NCBI GenBank assembly: GCA_937895955.1
Contig: CALAZI010000152.1
Location: forward strand, 1 to 9,711
Direction: 5' to 3'
DNA length: 9,711 nucleotides
From: an uncultured Alphaproteobacteria bacterium
GTDB taxonomy: Bacteria; Pseudomonadota; Alphaproteobacteria; Caulobacterales; Parvularculaceae
The notes under the pieces were generated by a model that was given only the letters and a program-made list of their open reading frames with translations, was not told the origin of the DNA and did not search any database. A program made the position numbers and the translations under genes. Positions 1 to 6,238 of this stretch are shown here, one piece after another. Positions within the stretch are counted from its first letter, which is position 1. The number at the start of each line of letters is the position of its first letter.

Positions 1-21
1 GATGACGCGGCGGAGGATCAT
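1..21 (-). CDS. Start of a further DUF6090-like anchor protein, cut by the window edge
   Basis: Only the first seven codons are inside the window, reading MILRRVI on the minus strand. This is identical to the amino terminus of the three family members at 2602-2775, 2778-3563 and 4061-4246, and the DNA also matches (gatgacgcggcggaggatca at the window start against 2756-2775). The ATG overlaps the stop of the cupin gene as ATGA, so translation is probably coupled to it. From its relatives it should continue into a single membrane helix. Whether it is full length or a short remnant cannot be told here. Confidence 0.75.
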
Positions 22-458
22 TCGTCGCCCGCGCGCGCAGCGTCGATCCAGTCCTGTCGGCGCGGCGCGAAGAAGTCGAGGACGACCGCGTCTTCGATGA
101 TGGAAAACTCATGTTCGACATTCGGCGGAAAGAGAAGGACATCGCCCGCTTTCAGATGAAAAGTCTGGTCGCCAGACCGCACGATTGAGCGCCCGGAAAG
201 AATGACGGTGACCTGCTCGTTCGGATGGCTGTGCATCGGAACGCCGGAGCCGGCCTTCAGCGTCCAGCGCGAGAACGTGCTCGTCTCGCCATGCAGCGCC
301 TGGCGAACGATGTCGGGGGTCAGTTGCTCGCGCGCCAGCGCCTCGAACGAGGTGACGACCGGCGCCGCCGCGTCGCCCGCCGCGCTTTCATTCGCCGGCG
401 GCGCAGGCTGCGCGCAGCCGGCGAGCGCCAGGGCGCCGATGATGATCCGCATGACCAT
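18..458 (-). CDS. Cupin-domain lipoprotein
   Basis: A 146-aa protein. The start at 458 is chosen because a GGGAGAGGGG Shine-Dalgarno stretch lies just upstream, and because it places a clean lipoprotein signal at the amino terminus: MVMRII, a hydrophobic run, then the lipobox L-A-G-C with Cys15. A longer ORF beginning at 548 has no such logic and would run back into the peptidase stop. After a low-complexity Ala/Pro linker (about 16-33), residues 65-130 form a small cupin barrel. Motif 1 shows H76-S-H78 with Gln82 in the place of the usual Glu, and motif 2 shows G105, P111 and H116, a plausible metal site. The protein is probably tethered to a membrane and faces the periplasm. It follows the secreted peptidase by 86 nt and overlaps the next anchor gene by 4 nt. 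The substrate is unknown; small cupins range from isomerases and dioxygenases to sensors. Confidence 0.85.
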   Translation of the reverse strand: MVMRIIIGALALAGCAQPAPPANESAAGDAAAPVVTSFEALAREQLTPDIVRQALHGETSTFSRWTLKAGSGVPMHSHPNEQVTVILSGRSIVRSGDQTFHLKAGDVLLFPPNVEHEFSIIEDAVVLDFFAPRRQDWIDAARAGDE

Positions 459-490
459 AAATCCCCTCTCCCTTTCGGCTGCGCCGAACC

Positions 491-541
491 GGCGCATTAT
501 TCGCCCGCGCCGTTTCGGGCGCAATATGGCCGCGCCGTTTC
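491..541. repeat. Imperfect tandem repeat, about 25 nt, two copies
   Basis: In the short gap between the peptidase stop and the cupin start there are two copies of a unit that begins GGCGCA(T/A)TAT and ends with the exact 12-mer CCGCGCCGTTTC. The copies lie at 491-516 and 518-541, and the 12-mers are at 505-516 and 530-541. The repeat lies immediately upstream of the cupin ribosome binding site as read on the minus strand. It could be a binding site or simple slippage; nothing in the sequence decides. Confidence 0.6.
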
Positions 542-544
542 CCG

Positions 545-2581
545 TCACTCTTGTTGGGCGCGCCGTATGACATCGATTTTTTCAAGCGTCGCCAGATAAT
601 CGGCGACTTCCCGCAGCGACACCGGCCCGTAGGCGGCGTCGAGACTATTGCGGATCGCGCCGACATCGCGCGCGCCGTCGACGAGATTGAGCGCGTCATA
701 GGCGACAAGGTCGTTACCAGCCGGTCCCGTATTGTCGCCGGCGCCGCTGCCGGTCAGCTTGTCCTCAAGATAGGAATAGCCGAAAGCGCTCATCGGGCCT
801 TTGACCGACGGGTTTCGCGCATAGATGATTTTCGCCGCGTCCTCATCGAAGGCCCTCGCCTCGCCGCGCCCGAGCGTCTCGGCGAGCGCATCGAGCCAGG
901 CGAGCGCGGACGCTTCGTCCTCCCACTCGGCGAACGCCTTGATCGACGCGATAACCGCGCGTTCGCCGCGCCAGAATTCAAAACGGAGATTGTCGGCGTC
1001 CGCCGGCGCAAGGCCCGCCGCTTGATCCTCCATCAGCGCCGCGCGGCGCAGGATCGCCGGACGCGCCGCGTCAAAGAGCGCCGCGCCGTCGGCGTAGCCG
1101 GCGAGCGCAAGTCCGCTCGCCGCGGCGATGAAGGCGACGCGCTTCAGTTTGGTCGGATCGATATTTTCAGGGCGGTCCTTATTGGTGTGAATGAAACGGT
1201 CCGGCCAGTCATTCATGTAAAAGGCGGGGATCGCCCAGCTTGAGTCGAGATAGATCTGATGATCGCTGCCGAGCCTGAACGGCGCGAGACGCGGCTGCAA
1301 CGCATGTTTCGCGCCTTCGGGCGCCCTCAGGGGAAAGTCCGCCGCCTCGCCGCTCGCATGGGCGAGCGTTTCCTCGCCGACAAACAAGGCGAGCGCGCCG
1401 GCGACATCGGAAACGACATTCGGCAGACTCGCCGGCGTCCGCGTGACGCGGAAGACCGCGCCCGTTTCATATCCGCCGCCGACCATGTCGAGATGGATCG
1501 CCGCCTTGATGCGCGCCGCAATGTCGGGCCGGCCGTTCAAAAGCGCGAGCGTGCCTTCGATTTCCGGCGGCCAGACGAAACGCAGCGTGCGCGTCGGACG
1601 TGCGATGCGCTTTTCATTGATCAATCGCGCAAGGCTGACCGCAACCTCATGAATCGTCACGCAACCCGACGCATTGTCATTGGCGCCCGGCCGCTGATGA
1701 TCGAGATGACAGGAAAAGACGATCTCGCCGGCTTTCGGGTGCGTTCCCTTGATCGTCGCGGTGAGGATTTCATAACCGCCCTTCGACCAGCCGGCGTCGA
1801 CCTTCGCGTCGAGCATGATCGTTTCGCCGGCCGCGAGACGTTTTTGAAACGCGCGCGCCTTTTCAAGCGACACCATGAAGGCGAAGGTTCCGGGCCGCGC
1901 GAAACTGTCGAGATGACCCCATCGCACCAGCGAGGCGTCATCCCCCTGCCAGGCGGTCTTCTGATTGAGCGCGTAGGAGATAATCCCGGCGGCGCCGTAT
2001 TGTTCAACGGCGCGTTTTTGAACCGCGCCCGGCTGGCTTGAGGTGAGGACGAGCTTTCCCTTAACGTCCTTGCCGTCATAATCCGCATCGGTCATTCCCG
2101 CGCCGATATCGACAAGCGCGGCGCGCGCAGCGCCCGATGCGCTGTCCTGCGCCAGCGTCACCGGCTGCGTGCGGTAGTCGGCGAGACGCACGGACTTTTT
2201 CCATTCCTCGCCGTCGGGCGCCAGTTCCCAAAGCTCGGCGGCGCGCGCGTTCCACGGCGCGCGCGAGCGCTGCGTGCCGTAGAAAATCTTTCCGTCGGCG
2301 GGAAAGGTCAAAAAGCGCACGTCCTCAAGACCCGCCGCTTTCAGCCCCTCGGCGAGCTGGTCGGCGGCGGCGCGAAAATCCTTCGAGCCGCGCATGCGGT
2401 GCCGGCGCGTCACGCCTTCAAGTTCGCGAAAGGCGCGCTCGCCCGAAATTTCCTCGGCGAGCGCTTCGGCGACGTCGCGCGCGATCAGCGGCGGCTCGCC
2501 GGCGAAGGCGGGCGCGGCGATGACCGCGCAGGCCGCCAGCGCCAGAGCGGCGATATGTTTAAGATTGACGAAAGCGCGCAT
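545..2581 (-). CDS. Secreted M28-family zinc peptidase (aminopeptidase-like)
   Basis: A 678-aa exported metallopeptidase. The start at 2581 has a strong AAGGAG (2590-2595 on the complement) 8 nt upstream. Residues 1-27 form a signal peptide ending APAFA, so the enzyme is periplasmic or secreted. Residues about 140-205 resemble a PA-type insert (DVKGKLVL, then AAGIISY). The M28 catalytic core follows: H292-L-D294 in SCHLDH, bridging D302 in GANDNASG, the PEIEG acidic motif (E340/E342), D365 in HLDMVG, and H465 in FIHTNKD. These match the expected order of two-zinc ligands and catalytic residues. A helical carboxy-terminal region of about 200 residues has no motif I recognise. M28 enzymes cleave amino-terminal residues from peptides, and some act on other amides; the substrate here is unknown. 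It sits 20 nt downstream of the decayed anchor gene and upstream of the cupin lipoprotein in one operon. Confidence 0.92.
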   Translation of the reverse strand: MRAFVNLKHIAALALAACAVIAAPAFAGEPPLIARDVAEALAEEISGERAFRELEGVTRRHRMRGSKDFRAAADQLAEGLKAAGLEDVRFLTFPADGKIFYGTQRSRAPWNARAAELWELAPDGEEWKKSVRLADYRTQPVTLAQDSASGAARAALVDIGAGMTDADYDGKDVKGKLVLTSSQPGAVQKRAVEQYGAAGIISYALNQKTAWQGDDASLVRWGHLDSFARPGTFAFMVSLEKARAFQKRLAAGETIMLDAKVDAGWSKGGYEILTATIKGTHPKAGEIVFSCHLDHQRPGANDNASGCVTIHEVAVSLARLINEKRIARPTRTLRFVWPPEIEGTLALLNGRPDIAARIKAAIHLDMVGGGYETGAVFRVTRTPASLPNVVSDVAGALALFVGEETLAHASGEAADFPLRAPEGAKHALQPRLAPFRLGSDHQIYLDSSWAIPAFYMNDWPDRFIHTNKDRPENIDPTKLKRVAFIAAASGLALAGYADGAALFDAARPAILRRAALMEDQAAGLAPADADNLRFEFWRGERAVIASIKAFAEWEDEASALAWLDALAETLGRGEARAFDEDAAKIIYARNPSVKGPMSAFGYSYLEDKLTGSGAGDNTGPAGNDLVAYDALNLVDGARDVGAIRNSLDAAYGPVSLREVADYLATLEKIDVIRRAQQE

Positions 2582-2601
2582 GCCCCTCGCTCCTTATGTC
2601 C

Positions 2602-2775
2602 CTATCTCGAACGGCGCGCGAGGATCACCGCGCCGCGGCGTTTGTCAGCCCGCGCCTCGTTCCAGTTCGCGGCTTGCAGGCCGATGAAAACGCCCATGTC
2701 GACAATGACGAAATAGAGCGCCGCCGCCGTCCGGTTTTGCGCTTTCACATGTTCGATGACGCGGCGGAGGATCAT
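2602..2775 (-). pseudogene. 57-aa truncated copy of the DUF6090-like anchor module
   Basis: Reading the minus strand from the ATG at 2775 gives a 57-codon ORF ending in TAG at 2602-2604. It begins MILRRVIEHVKAQN and continues through GVFIGLQAANWNEARAD, plainly the same module as the 61-aa and 261-aa proteins nearby. It then ends in a short Arg-rich tail (RRGAVILARRSR). Compared with its relatives it has Arg15 for Trp, Tyr21 for Asp, and an Asp26 in the middle of the membrane helix where the others have Val. These changes suggest relaxed selection. The start lies 2 nt after the stop of the 261-aa gene, and the stop lies 20 nt before the peptidase start, so it is still translatable in the operon. 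It may be a remnant left by recombination between tandem copies, or a short functional membrane peptide. The first reading is favoured. Confidence 0.7.
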
Positions 2776-2777
2776 TT

Positions 2778-3563
2778 CTAGCCGCCTTGCGCTTTGGATG
2801 CCGCCGGACGCCCAAGTTCAACAGCGAGCGCCTTTTCCAGGTCTTCAAGCGCCGCGATCGTTTCCTGGTATCGTTCAACGTGGGAACTCAGCCGCGAAAA
2901 ATTGTCGACATATTCCGCCAGAAAACCCTTGTCGCTGCGCATTTTCTCAAAATCGCATTCGCTCGACCATCCATATCCGTCGCCGGCGCTTCGCGCCCAT
3001 AGCGCCCGGCCGTCGCCTTCATCGATGCGCCTGCGCGCCGTCCACACCGCATCAGGATGGCGCGAGTAAAGCCGGAACAGTTCGTTGACCGCCTCGGCGT
3101 ATTGGCGCCGCGCGTGACCGCGCACGACCGCAAAACGCCGCAAACTCGCCCGCACGCCCTCATTGGTGATCAGATCGAACCGGCCGGTGGCGATAATCTC
3201 TTCCAATATGGGCAATTCATCGGTCGGCGCGGGCAGCCAGTGCGACACCCCAATCGAACGACATTCGACGTCGTTCAGCGCGCGTTTCGGCGTTTGATCG
3301 AAAAGCAGCGGGTGAATCGCGTTCATCGCTGCAATGCGCGGCGATTGAATGTCGAACTCGGCCTTCTGGATTTTCAAAAGCGTGCGCGTTTCGTCTTCCA
3401 ACCGCATCAATAGCATTCGTTCCTCAGCACGGTCGGCGCGCGCCGCATTCCAGTTCGACACCTGAATGCCGATGAAGACGCCGATGACGACGATGAGGAA
3501 ATCAAGAAAGACCGCGGTCCATTCCTGTTTCTTCACATGCTCGATGACGCGCCGGAGGATCAT
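2778..3563 (-). CDS. DUF6090-like single-pass membrane protein, full length
   Basis: A 261-aa protein with a basic amino terminus (MILRRVIEHVKKQEW), one membrane helix at about 17-37 (LDFLIVVIGVFIGIQVSNW) and an NWNAARADRAEER junction leading into a mostly helical domain. The helix followed by (I/L)Q(V/I)xNWNxxR is the hallmark of the DUF6090 type, whose function is unknown. The positive-inside rule puts residues 40-261 in the periplasm. Two cysteines, C101 and C203, could pair there. Charged heptad-like stretches at about 45-75 and 222-250 suggest coiled coils. The start overlaps the preceding gene's stop as ATGA, indicating translational coupling. It is the only complete copy of the module in view, the others being short or cut off. 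Its place beside a secreted peptidase and a lipoprotein suggests an envelope role, but this is inference. Confidence 0.85.
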   Translation of the reverse strand: MILRRVIEHVKKQEWTAVFLDFLIVVIGVFIGIQVSNWNAARADRAEERMLLMRLEDETRTLLKIQKAEFDIQSPRIAAMNAIHPLLFDQTPKRALNDVECRSIGVSHWLPAPTDELPILEEIIATGRFDLITNEGVRASLRRFAVVRGHARRQYAEAVNELFRLYSRHPDAVWTARRRIDEGDGRALWARSAGDGYGWSSECDFEKMRSDKGFLAEYVDNFSRLSSHVERYQETIAALEDLEKALAVELGRPAASKAQGG

Positions 3564-4048
3564 TTTTCGAGACCCTCAACCGGCGGACAGGTCTCTTGAA
3601 TGTAGTCGAAAAACTCTGTGGTCGTCACTACCCGAATCCATTCCGTTAAACCTTCATTGCGCGCGGCGCGAGCGTTAAAAATGCAAATCTGACGCTGAAA
3701 TCGCGTCCATTCCGATTCGCCGATCTGTCCGTATTTTTTCGCGAAATATGTTTTTTCATAAACGCCAAAGAACATCTCTATCAATACGCGGACTCTCAGC
3801 TGTTCATTCTCCGAAAGAGTTTCCCATTCTCCGCGATCGACCGCTTGAAAGTTCTCAGCCATGGTTGGATCGGTAACGAGCAGCGCCCTGACGGTATTCA
3901 GACTATCCATATTCCGGTCATAGGCGCCGGCGCGCGTAATTTCATTATTTTCCCACACGCCCAGTATGAGGAAGATCAAGGTTATGACGATCGCGACGCC
4001 GGAGAAAATATCGGCGACATTGGCGCAATCCTGCAATTTCAGTTTCAC
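3560..4048 (-). CDS. Membrane-anchored protein of unknown function, lower GC than its neighbours
   Basis: A 162-aa protein starting with GTG at 4048 behind a GAGGGG stretch. Residues 11-33 form one hydrophobic helix (VADIFSGVAIVITLIFLILG), followed by VWENNEITRA and then a mainly helical, charged domain rich in Phe, Trp and Glu with cysteines at 122 and 154. I do not recognise a named family. The layout of one helix, an xNN motif and a helical domain is common among uncharacterised bacterial membrane proteins and loosely recalls DUF4760-type proteins. A hand count over 3601-4020 gives about 49% GC (207 of 420), well below the flanking genes, with T-rich runs near 3740-3760. This suggests later acquisition. 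It lies 12 nt after the 61-aa anchor gene and overlaps the 261-aa gene by 4 nt, so it is fully part of the operon. Confidence 0.8.
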   Translation of the reverse strand: MKLKLQDCANVADIFSGVAIVITLIFLILGVWENNEITRAGAYDRNMDSLNTVRALLVTDPTMAENFQAVDRGEWETLSENEQLRVRVLIEMFFGVYEKTYFAKKYGQIGESEWTRFQRQICIFNARAARNEGLTEWIRVVTTTEFFDYIQETCPPVEGLEK

Positions 4049-4060
4049 AGCGACCCCTCG

Positions 4061-4246
4061 TCAAACGTTGTTTTCTTCTTGAATACGATCAATATACTCG
4101 CGCGCTTCGCGTGCGTCGCGCCGCGCCGCATTCCAGTTGGCGACCTGCAGGCCGATGAAAACGCCCATGACGACGATGACGAAGTCGAGCGCCGCCGCTG
4201 TCCAGTTCTGCGCCTTCACATGCTCGATGACGCGGCGAAGGATCAT
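4061..4246 (-). CDS. 61-aa short DUF6090-like anchor protein, first gene of the left operon
   Basis: The start at 4246 is preferred over an upstream in-frame ATG at 4330 because the family alignment begins exactly at MILRRVIEHVKAQNW and a G-rich (GGGGGG) stretch precedes it. The protein has the basic amino end, a membrane helix at about 17-37 (LDFVIVVMGVFIGLQVANW), NWNAARRDAREAR and then EYIDRIQEENNV. It therefore stops near residue 61, where the 261-aa relative continues as a coiled coil. Unlike the 57-aa copy it keeps Trp15, Asp21 and an uncharged helix, so it may be a working small membrane protein. It may equally be a truncated copy, perhaps cut when the low-GC gene arrived just behind it. 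It is the first gene after the divergent control region. Confidence 0.7.
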   Translation of the reverse strand: MILRRVIEHVKAQNWTAAALDFVIVVMGVFIGLQVANWNAARRDAREAREYIDRIQEENNV

Positions 4247-4301
4247 TCGCGCCCCCCGACTTTTTCCAGATGCGGCCGGCGAGACGCTTCCGCAGACGCA
4301 G

Positions 4302-4330
4302 AGCATTGACGGTTCCGATCCGTCCGTCAA
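4302..4330 (-). promoter_or_regulatory. Candidate promoter and dyad for the left operon
   Basis: On the minus strand TTGACG (4330-4325), a 17-nt spacer and AATGCT (4307-4302) form a sigma-70-like promoter. It would start transcription near 4295, about 50 nt before the 61-aa gene. The spacing and first hexamer match the candidate promoter of the exporter at 7049-7077. The same bases hold a perfect inverted repeat, TTGACGG (4306-4312) and CCGTCAA (4324-4330) with an 11-nt centre, which may be an operator or a coincidence of the promoter hexamer. The -10 match is only moderate. Confidence 0.4.
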
Positions 4331-4348
4331 CGGCTCGATTCTGCCCTA

Positions 4349-4392
4349 TTGACAACTATGTTGTCATACTCTATTTGACAATATAGTTGTCA
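4349..4392 (+). promoter_or_regulatory. Twin 17-bp operators and promoter of the MarR operon
   Basis: Two palindromes of equal length and similar sequence lie here: TGACAACTATGTTGTCA at 4350-4366 (7-bp perfect arms) and TGACAATATAGTTGTCA at 4376-4392 (6-bp perfect arms). Their centres are 26 bp apart. They overlap promoter-like hexamers on the plus strand, namely TTGACA at 4349-4354, TTGTCA at 4361-4366 and TATAGT at 4382-4387; the exact pairing is uncertain. The second palindrome ends 15 nt before the GTG of the MarR gene. The size and symmetry suit a dimeric MarR-type winged-helix protein, so autorepression is the simplest reading. The sites also lie upstream of the divergent left operon and could affect it. 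Confidence 0.75.
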
Positions 4393-4407
4393 TAGAAGGC
4401 AGCCTCC

Positions 4408-4851
4408 GTGACGGACCTTGAACGCCTCATTCGCCGCACGCGCGCGGCCTTTCACGCGCTCGCCGCCTACGGCTCCGCACTGCACGCCGATCTCGGCGTC
4501 AACGCCTCAATGCGCGCGGTGATGGAGCATATCGAGGAGAACGGCCCCGCGACCGCGCCGGAAATGGCGCGCGCAAAGGGCGTGTCGCGCCAGCATATTC
4601 AGACCATCGTCGATCTCCTGATCGACGCAGCGCTGGCCGAGGCGCGAACCAATCCCGAACACAAGCGCTCGTCCCTTATCGCGCTGACGCGAAAAGGGCG
4701 CGCGACATTCGCAAAGATCCGCGCGCGCGAGGAAAAAGCGCTCGCTCAATTGTCGCGCCGGCTCGGCGGCGTCGAACTCGCCGGCGCCGAAAAAGCCCTC
4801 GCCGCGCTGATTGCGGCGATCGATGACGATAACAAAGGAGAAAACCAATGA
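4408..4851 (+). CDS. MarR-family transcriptional regulator
   Basis: A 147-aa winged-helix regulator with a GTG start at 4408 and GAAGG (4395-4399) eight bases upstream. Residues 5-30 form the first dimerisation helix and residues 32-100 the winged helix-turn-helix: ASMRAVMEHIEENG, then PATAPEMARAKGVSRQHIQT as the helix-turn-helix and the wing around ARTNPEHKRSSLIALTRKG. The remainder is the carboxy-terminal dimerisation helix. This is the normal MarR length and order. MarR proteins usually repress nearby genes and release DNA on binding a small phenolic or oxidant ligand; no redox cysteine is present, so a ligand is more likely than oxidation. Twin palindromes directly upstream are its probable operators. 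The stop overlaps the next start as ATGA, so it is co-translated with the membrane protein and methyltransferase. Confidence 0.9.
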   Translation: MTDLERLIRRTRAAFHALAAYGSALHADLGVNASMRAVMEHIEENGPATAPEMARAKGVSRQHIQTIVDLLIDAALAEARTNPEHKRSSLIALTRKGRATFAKIRAREEKALAQLSRRLGGVELAGAEKALAALIAAIDDDNKGENQ

Positions 4852-5081
4852 CATCCGAAACGCATAACCATCGTCGCGGACACGGACGCAGACACGGACG
4901 CAAGATCCTCCTGGTCGCGCTCGCGATCATCATCGCCTCGCTTGCTGGCCAGTGGGCGCTCGGCGGCGCGCATGCGCCTTTCGCCGATGAGGTGAAATTC
5001 TCAACCGTCTTCGCCTTTGTCGTTGCGTTTGCAGCGCTCGTCGCCGTCGCAAAAGCGATGCTCTCCGGCGCGCGACGATGA
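4848..5081 (+). CDS. Small two-helix inner-membrane protein
   Basis: A 77-aa protein preceded by AAAGGAG (4834-4840) and overlapping the MarR stop by ATGA. The first 19 residues are hydrophilic and rich in His, Arg and Gly (HNHRRGHGRRHGRK), encoded partly by an exact 12-bp tandem repeat at 4879-4902. Two hydrophobic helices follow, about 20-40 and 50-71, joined by a short loop GGAHAPFADEVKFS. The basic amino terminus favours both ends in the cytoplasm. I do not recognise a family. Being sandwiched with overlapping frames between a regulator and a methyltransferase suggests a shared task, for example membrane partner or transport accessory. The His-rich tail could bind metal, which is speculation. 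Confidence 0.75.
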   Translation: MTSETHNHRRGHGRRHGRKILLVALAIIIASLAGQWALGGAHAPFADEVKFSTVFAFVVAFAALVAVAKAMLSGARR

Positions 5082-5692
5082 GCGCCCTTCGCCGCGCGAT
5101 CGTCGGGCAGTTCAAGAAACCGACAGGCGCCGTCGGCGCGATCGCCGGCGCCGTCATGGCCTCCAGGCCGTCAAACCGCAAACGCAATCGCTGGACGATT
5201 GGTCTTCTTGAGATCAATCCAGCGGACCATGTGTTCGAACTTGGCTGCGGACCGGGCTTCGCGCTGGCGCTCGCCGCAGATAAAGCGCCGAAGGGTTTCG
5301 TCACCGGCGTCGATCATTCGCCGGTGATGATTTCAATGGCGCGAAAGCGCGTTGATCGCGCGTTGCGCGCCGGGCGCTGCAATCTCGTCATCGGCGACGA
5401 CAGTCAGCTTTGCGCATTCGAAGACGCGCTCGATGCAGTCTATTCGGCGAATGTCGTTCAGTTCCTGCCCGATACGCAGCGATATTTTTCACGCGCCTTC
5501 AAGGCCCTCAAGAAAGGCGGACGCATGGCGACGACCTATCAGCCGCGCGGCGCCAATCCGACCGATGCGCAAGCGGACGCCATGGCCGTCCAATGCGCCG
5601 ATCTTGCAAATAAAGCCGGTTTTTCATCGGTGCGGATCGAACGCCTTGCGCTTGACGGCGCGAGCGCCGTTTGCGCGCTTGCGTTAAAATGA
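5078..5692 (+). CDS. Class I SAM-dependent methyltransferase
   Basis: A 204-aa methyltransferase whose ATG overlaps the previous stop (ATGA). The Rossmann core shows motif I ELGCGPG (54-60), the acidic residue after strand 2 (D79 in GVDHSP), GDDS (106-109) and the motif IV region LDAVYSANVVQFL (118-130), followed by LKKGGRM. The amino-terminal stretch QFKKPTG, ASRPSNRKRNRWT marks a widespread group of small-molecule-type methyltransferases whose substrates are not known to me. It is probably cytosolic. Its control by the MarR protein two genes upstream suggests it modifies a compound sensed by that regulator, for instance detoxifying it; this is inference. No clear terminator follows: CCGCATTTGCGG just after the stop is a short hairpin without a T run. 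Confidence 0.88.
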   Translation: MSALRRAIVGQFKKPTGAVGAIAGAVMASRPSNRKRNRWTIGLLEINPADHVFELGCGPGFALALAADKAPKGFVTGVDHSPVMISMARKRVDRALRAGRCNLVIGDDSQLCAFEDALDAVYSANVVQFLPDTQRYFSRAFKALKKGGRMATTYQPRGANPTDAQADAMAVQCADLANKAGFSSVRIERLALDGASAVCALALK

Positions 5693-5771
5693 GCCGCATT
5701 TGCGGTCGGCTGCGCTTGCGCGCGCGGCGCGCGACGATCAGCATTCAAGACCGCGCGAAAGGAGCCTCGCC

Positions 5772-6230
5772 ATGAACGGAACGATCGCGGCGATCCTGCT
5801 ATTCGCCGGCGCCGCCGACGCCGAGTGGAACGCCGATGAAAAGGCGGTGATCGCGCAGATGACGGCGCTCAGCCAGTCGACGCGCGAAGGCGGCGGCGGG
5901 GCGGACGCCTATGCGGCGATGCTTGCCCCCGGCTTCACGCGCTGGACCGTCGGCGGGAATGTGATCAATGGACGCGACGCCTGGATCGAAGGCGTCGCCG
6001 ACTGGCTGAATGAGGGCGGGCTGGTGCTCGGCGGAACGAATGACGTTCTCGAAATCACGATCGAGGACGATTTCGCCGCGACGCGACGCATCGTTGTCGA
6101 GCGGATGAAAAACCCGGACGGTTCGGTTGCGACCTATCGCACCGGCGTCGCCGAAATCTGGCGGCGCGATGAAAACGGCGCGTGGCTTTTGTGGCGCGCA
6201 AGCGTCAAGCCCGAACCGGTCGTCGACTGA
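5772..6230 (+). CDS. Exported SnoaL/DUF4440-like protein
   Basis: A 152-aa protein. The start at 5772 is chosen for the AAAGGAG a few bases upstream and for the signal peptide it creates (residues 1-17, MNGTIAAILLFAGAADA, cut before Glu18); an upstream in-frame start at 5700 would bury this. The mature part fits an NTF2-like fold: a first helix (EKAVIAQMTALSQSTREG), the DAYAAMLAPGFTRWTVGG turn, NGRDAWIEGV, and later strands ending in TGVAEIWRRDENGAWLLWRASVKPE, typical of SnoaL/DUF4440 proteins. These bind or turn over small hydrophobic molecules, but the family includes many non-enzymes. It begins 79 nt after the methyltransferase on the same strand and may be co-transcribed or separate. It converges on the exporter gene with only 8 nt between the stops. 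Confidence 0.75.
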   Translation: MNGTIAAILLFAGAADAEWNADEKAVIAQMTALSQSTREGGGGADAYAAMLAPGFTRWTVGGNVINGRDAWIEGVADWLNEGGLVLGGTNDVLEITIEDDFAATRRIVVERMKNPDGSVATYRTGVAEIWRRDENGAWLLWRASVKPEPVVD

Positions 6231-6238
6231 CGCCGCGG

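Noticed and set aside
551..1243. A 230-codon plus-strand ORF antisense to the peptidase
   Set aside because: It is Arg-rich and lacks any domain, while the opposite strand has signal peptide and complete M28 motifs. Long antisense frames are normal in GC-rich coding DNA.
1259..2041. A 260-codon plus-strand ORF antisense to the peptidase
   Set aside because: Same reason: it mirrors the catalytic core of the peptidase, has Arg-rich composition and has no ribosome binding site.
5693..5771. CCGCATTTGCGG hairpin after the methyltransferase as a terminator
   Set aside because: The stem is only 5 bp and no T run follows. Read-through into the SnoaL-like gene remains possible.
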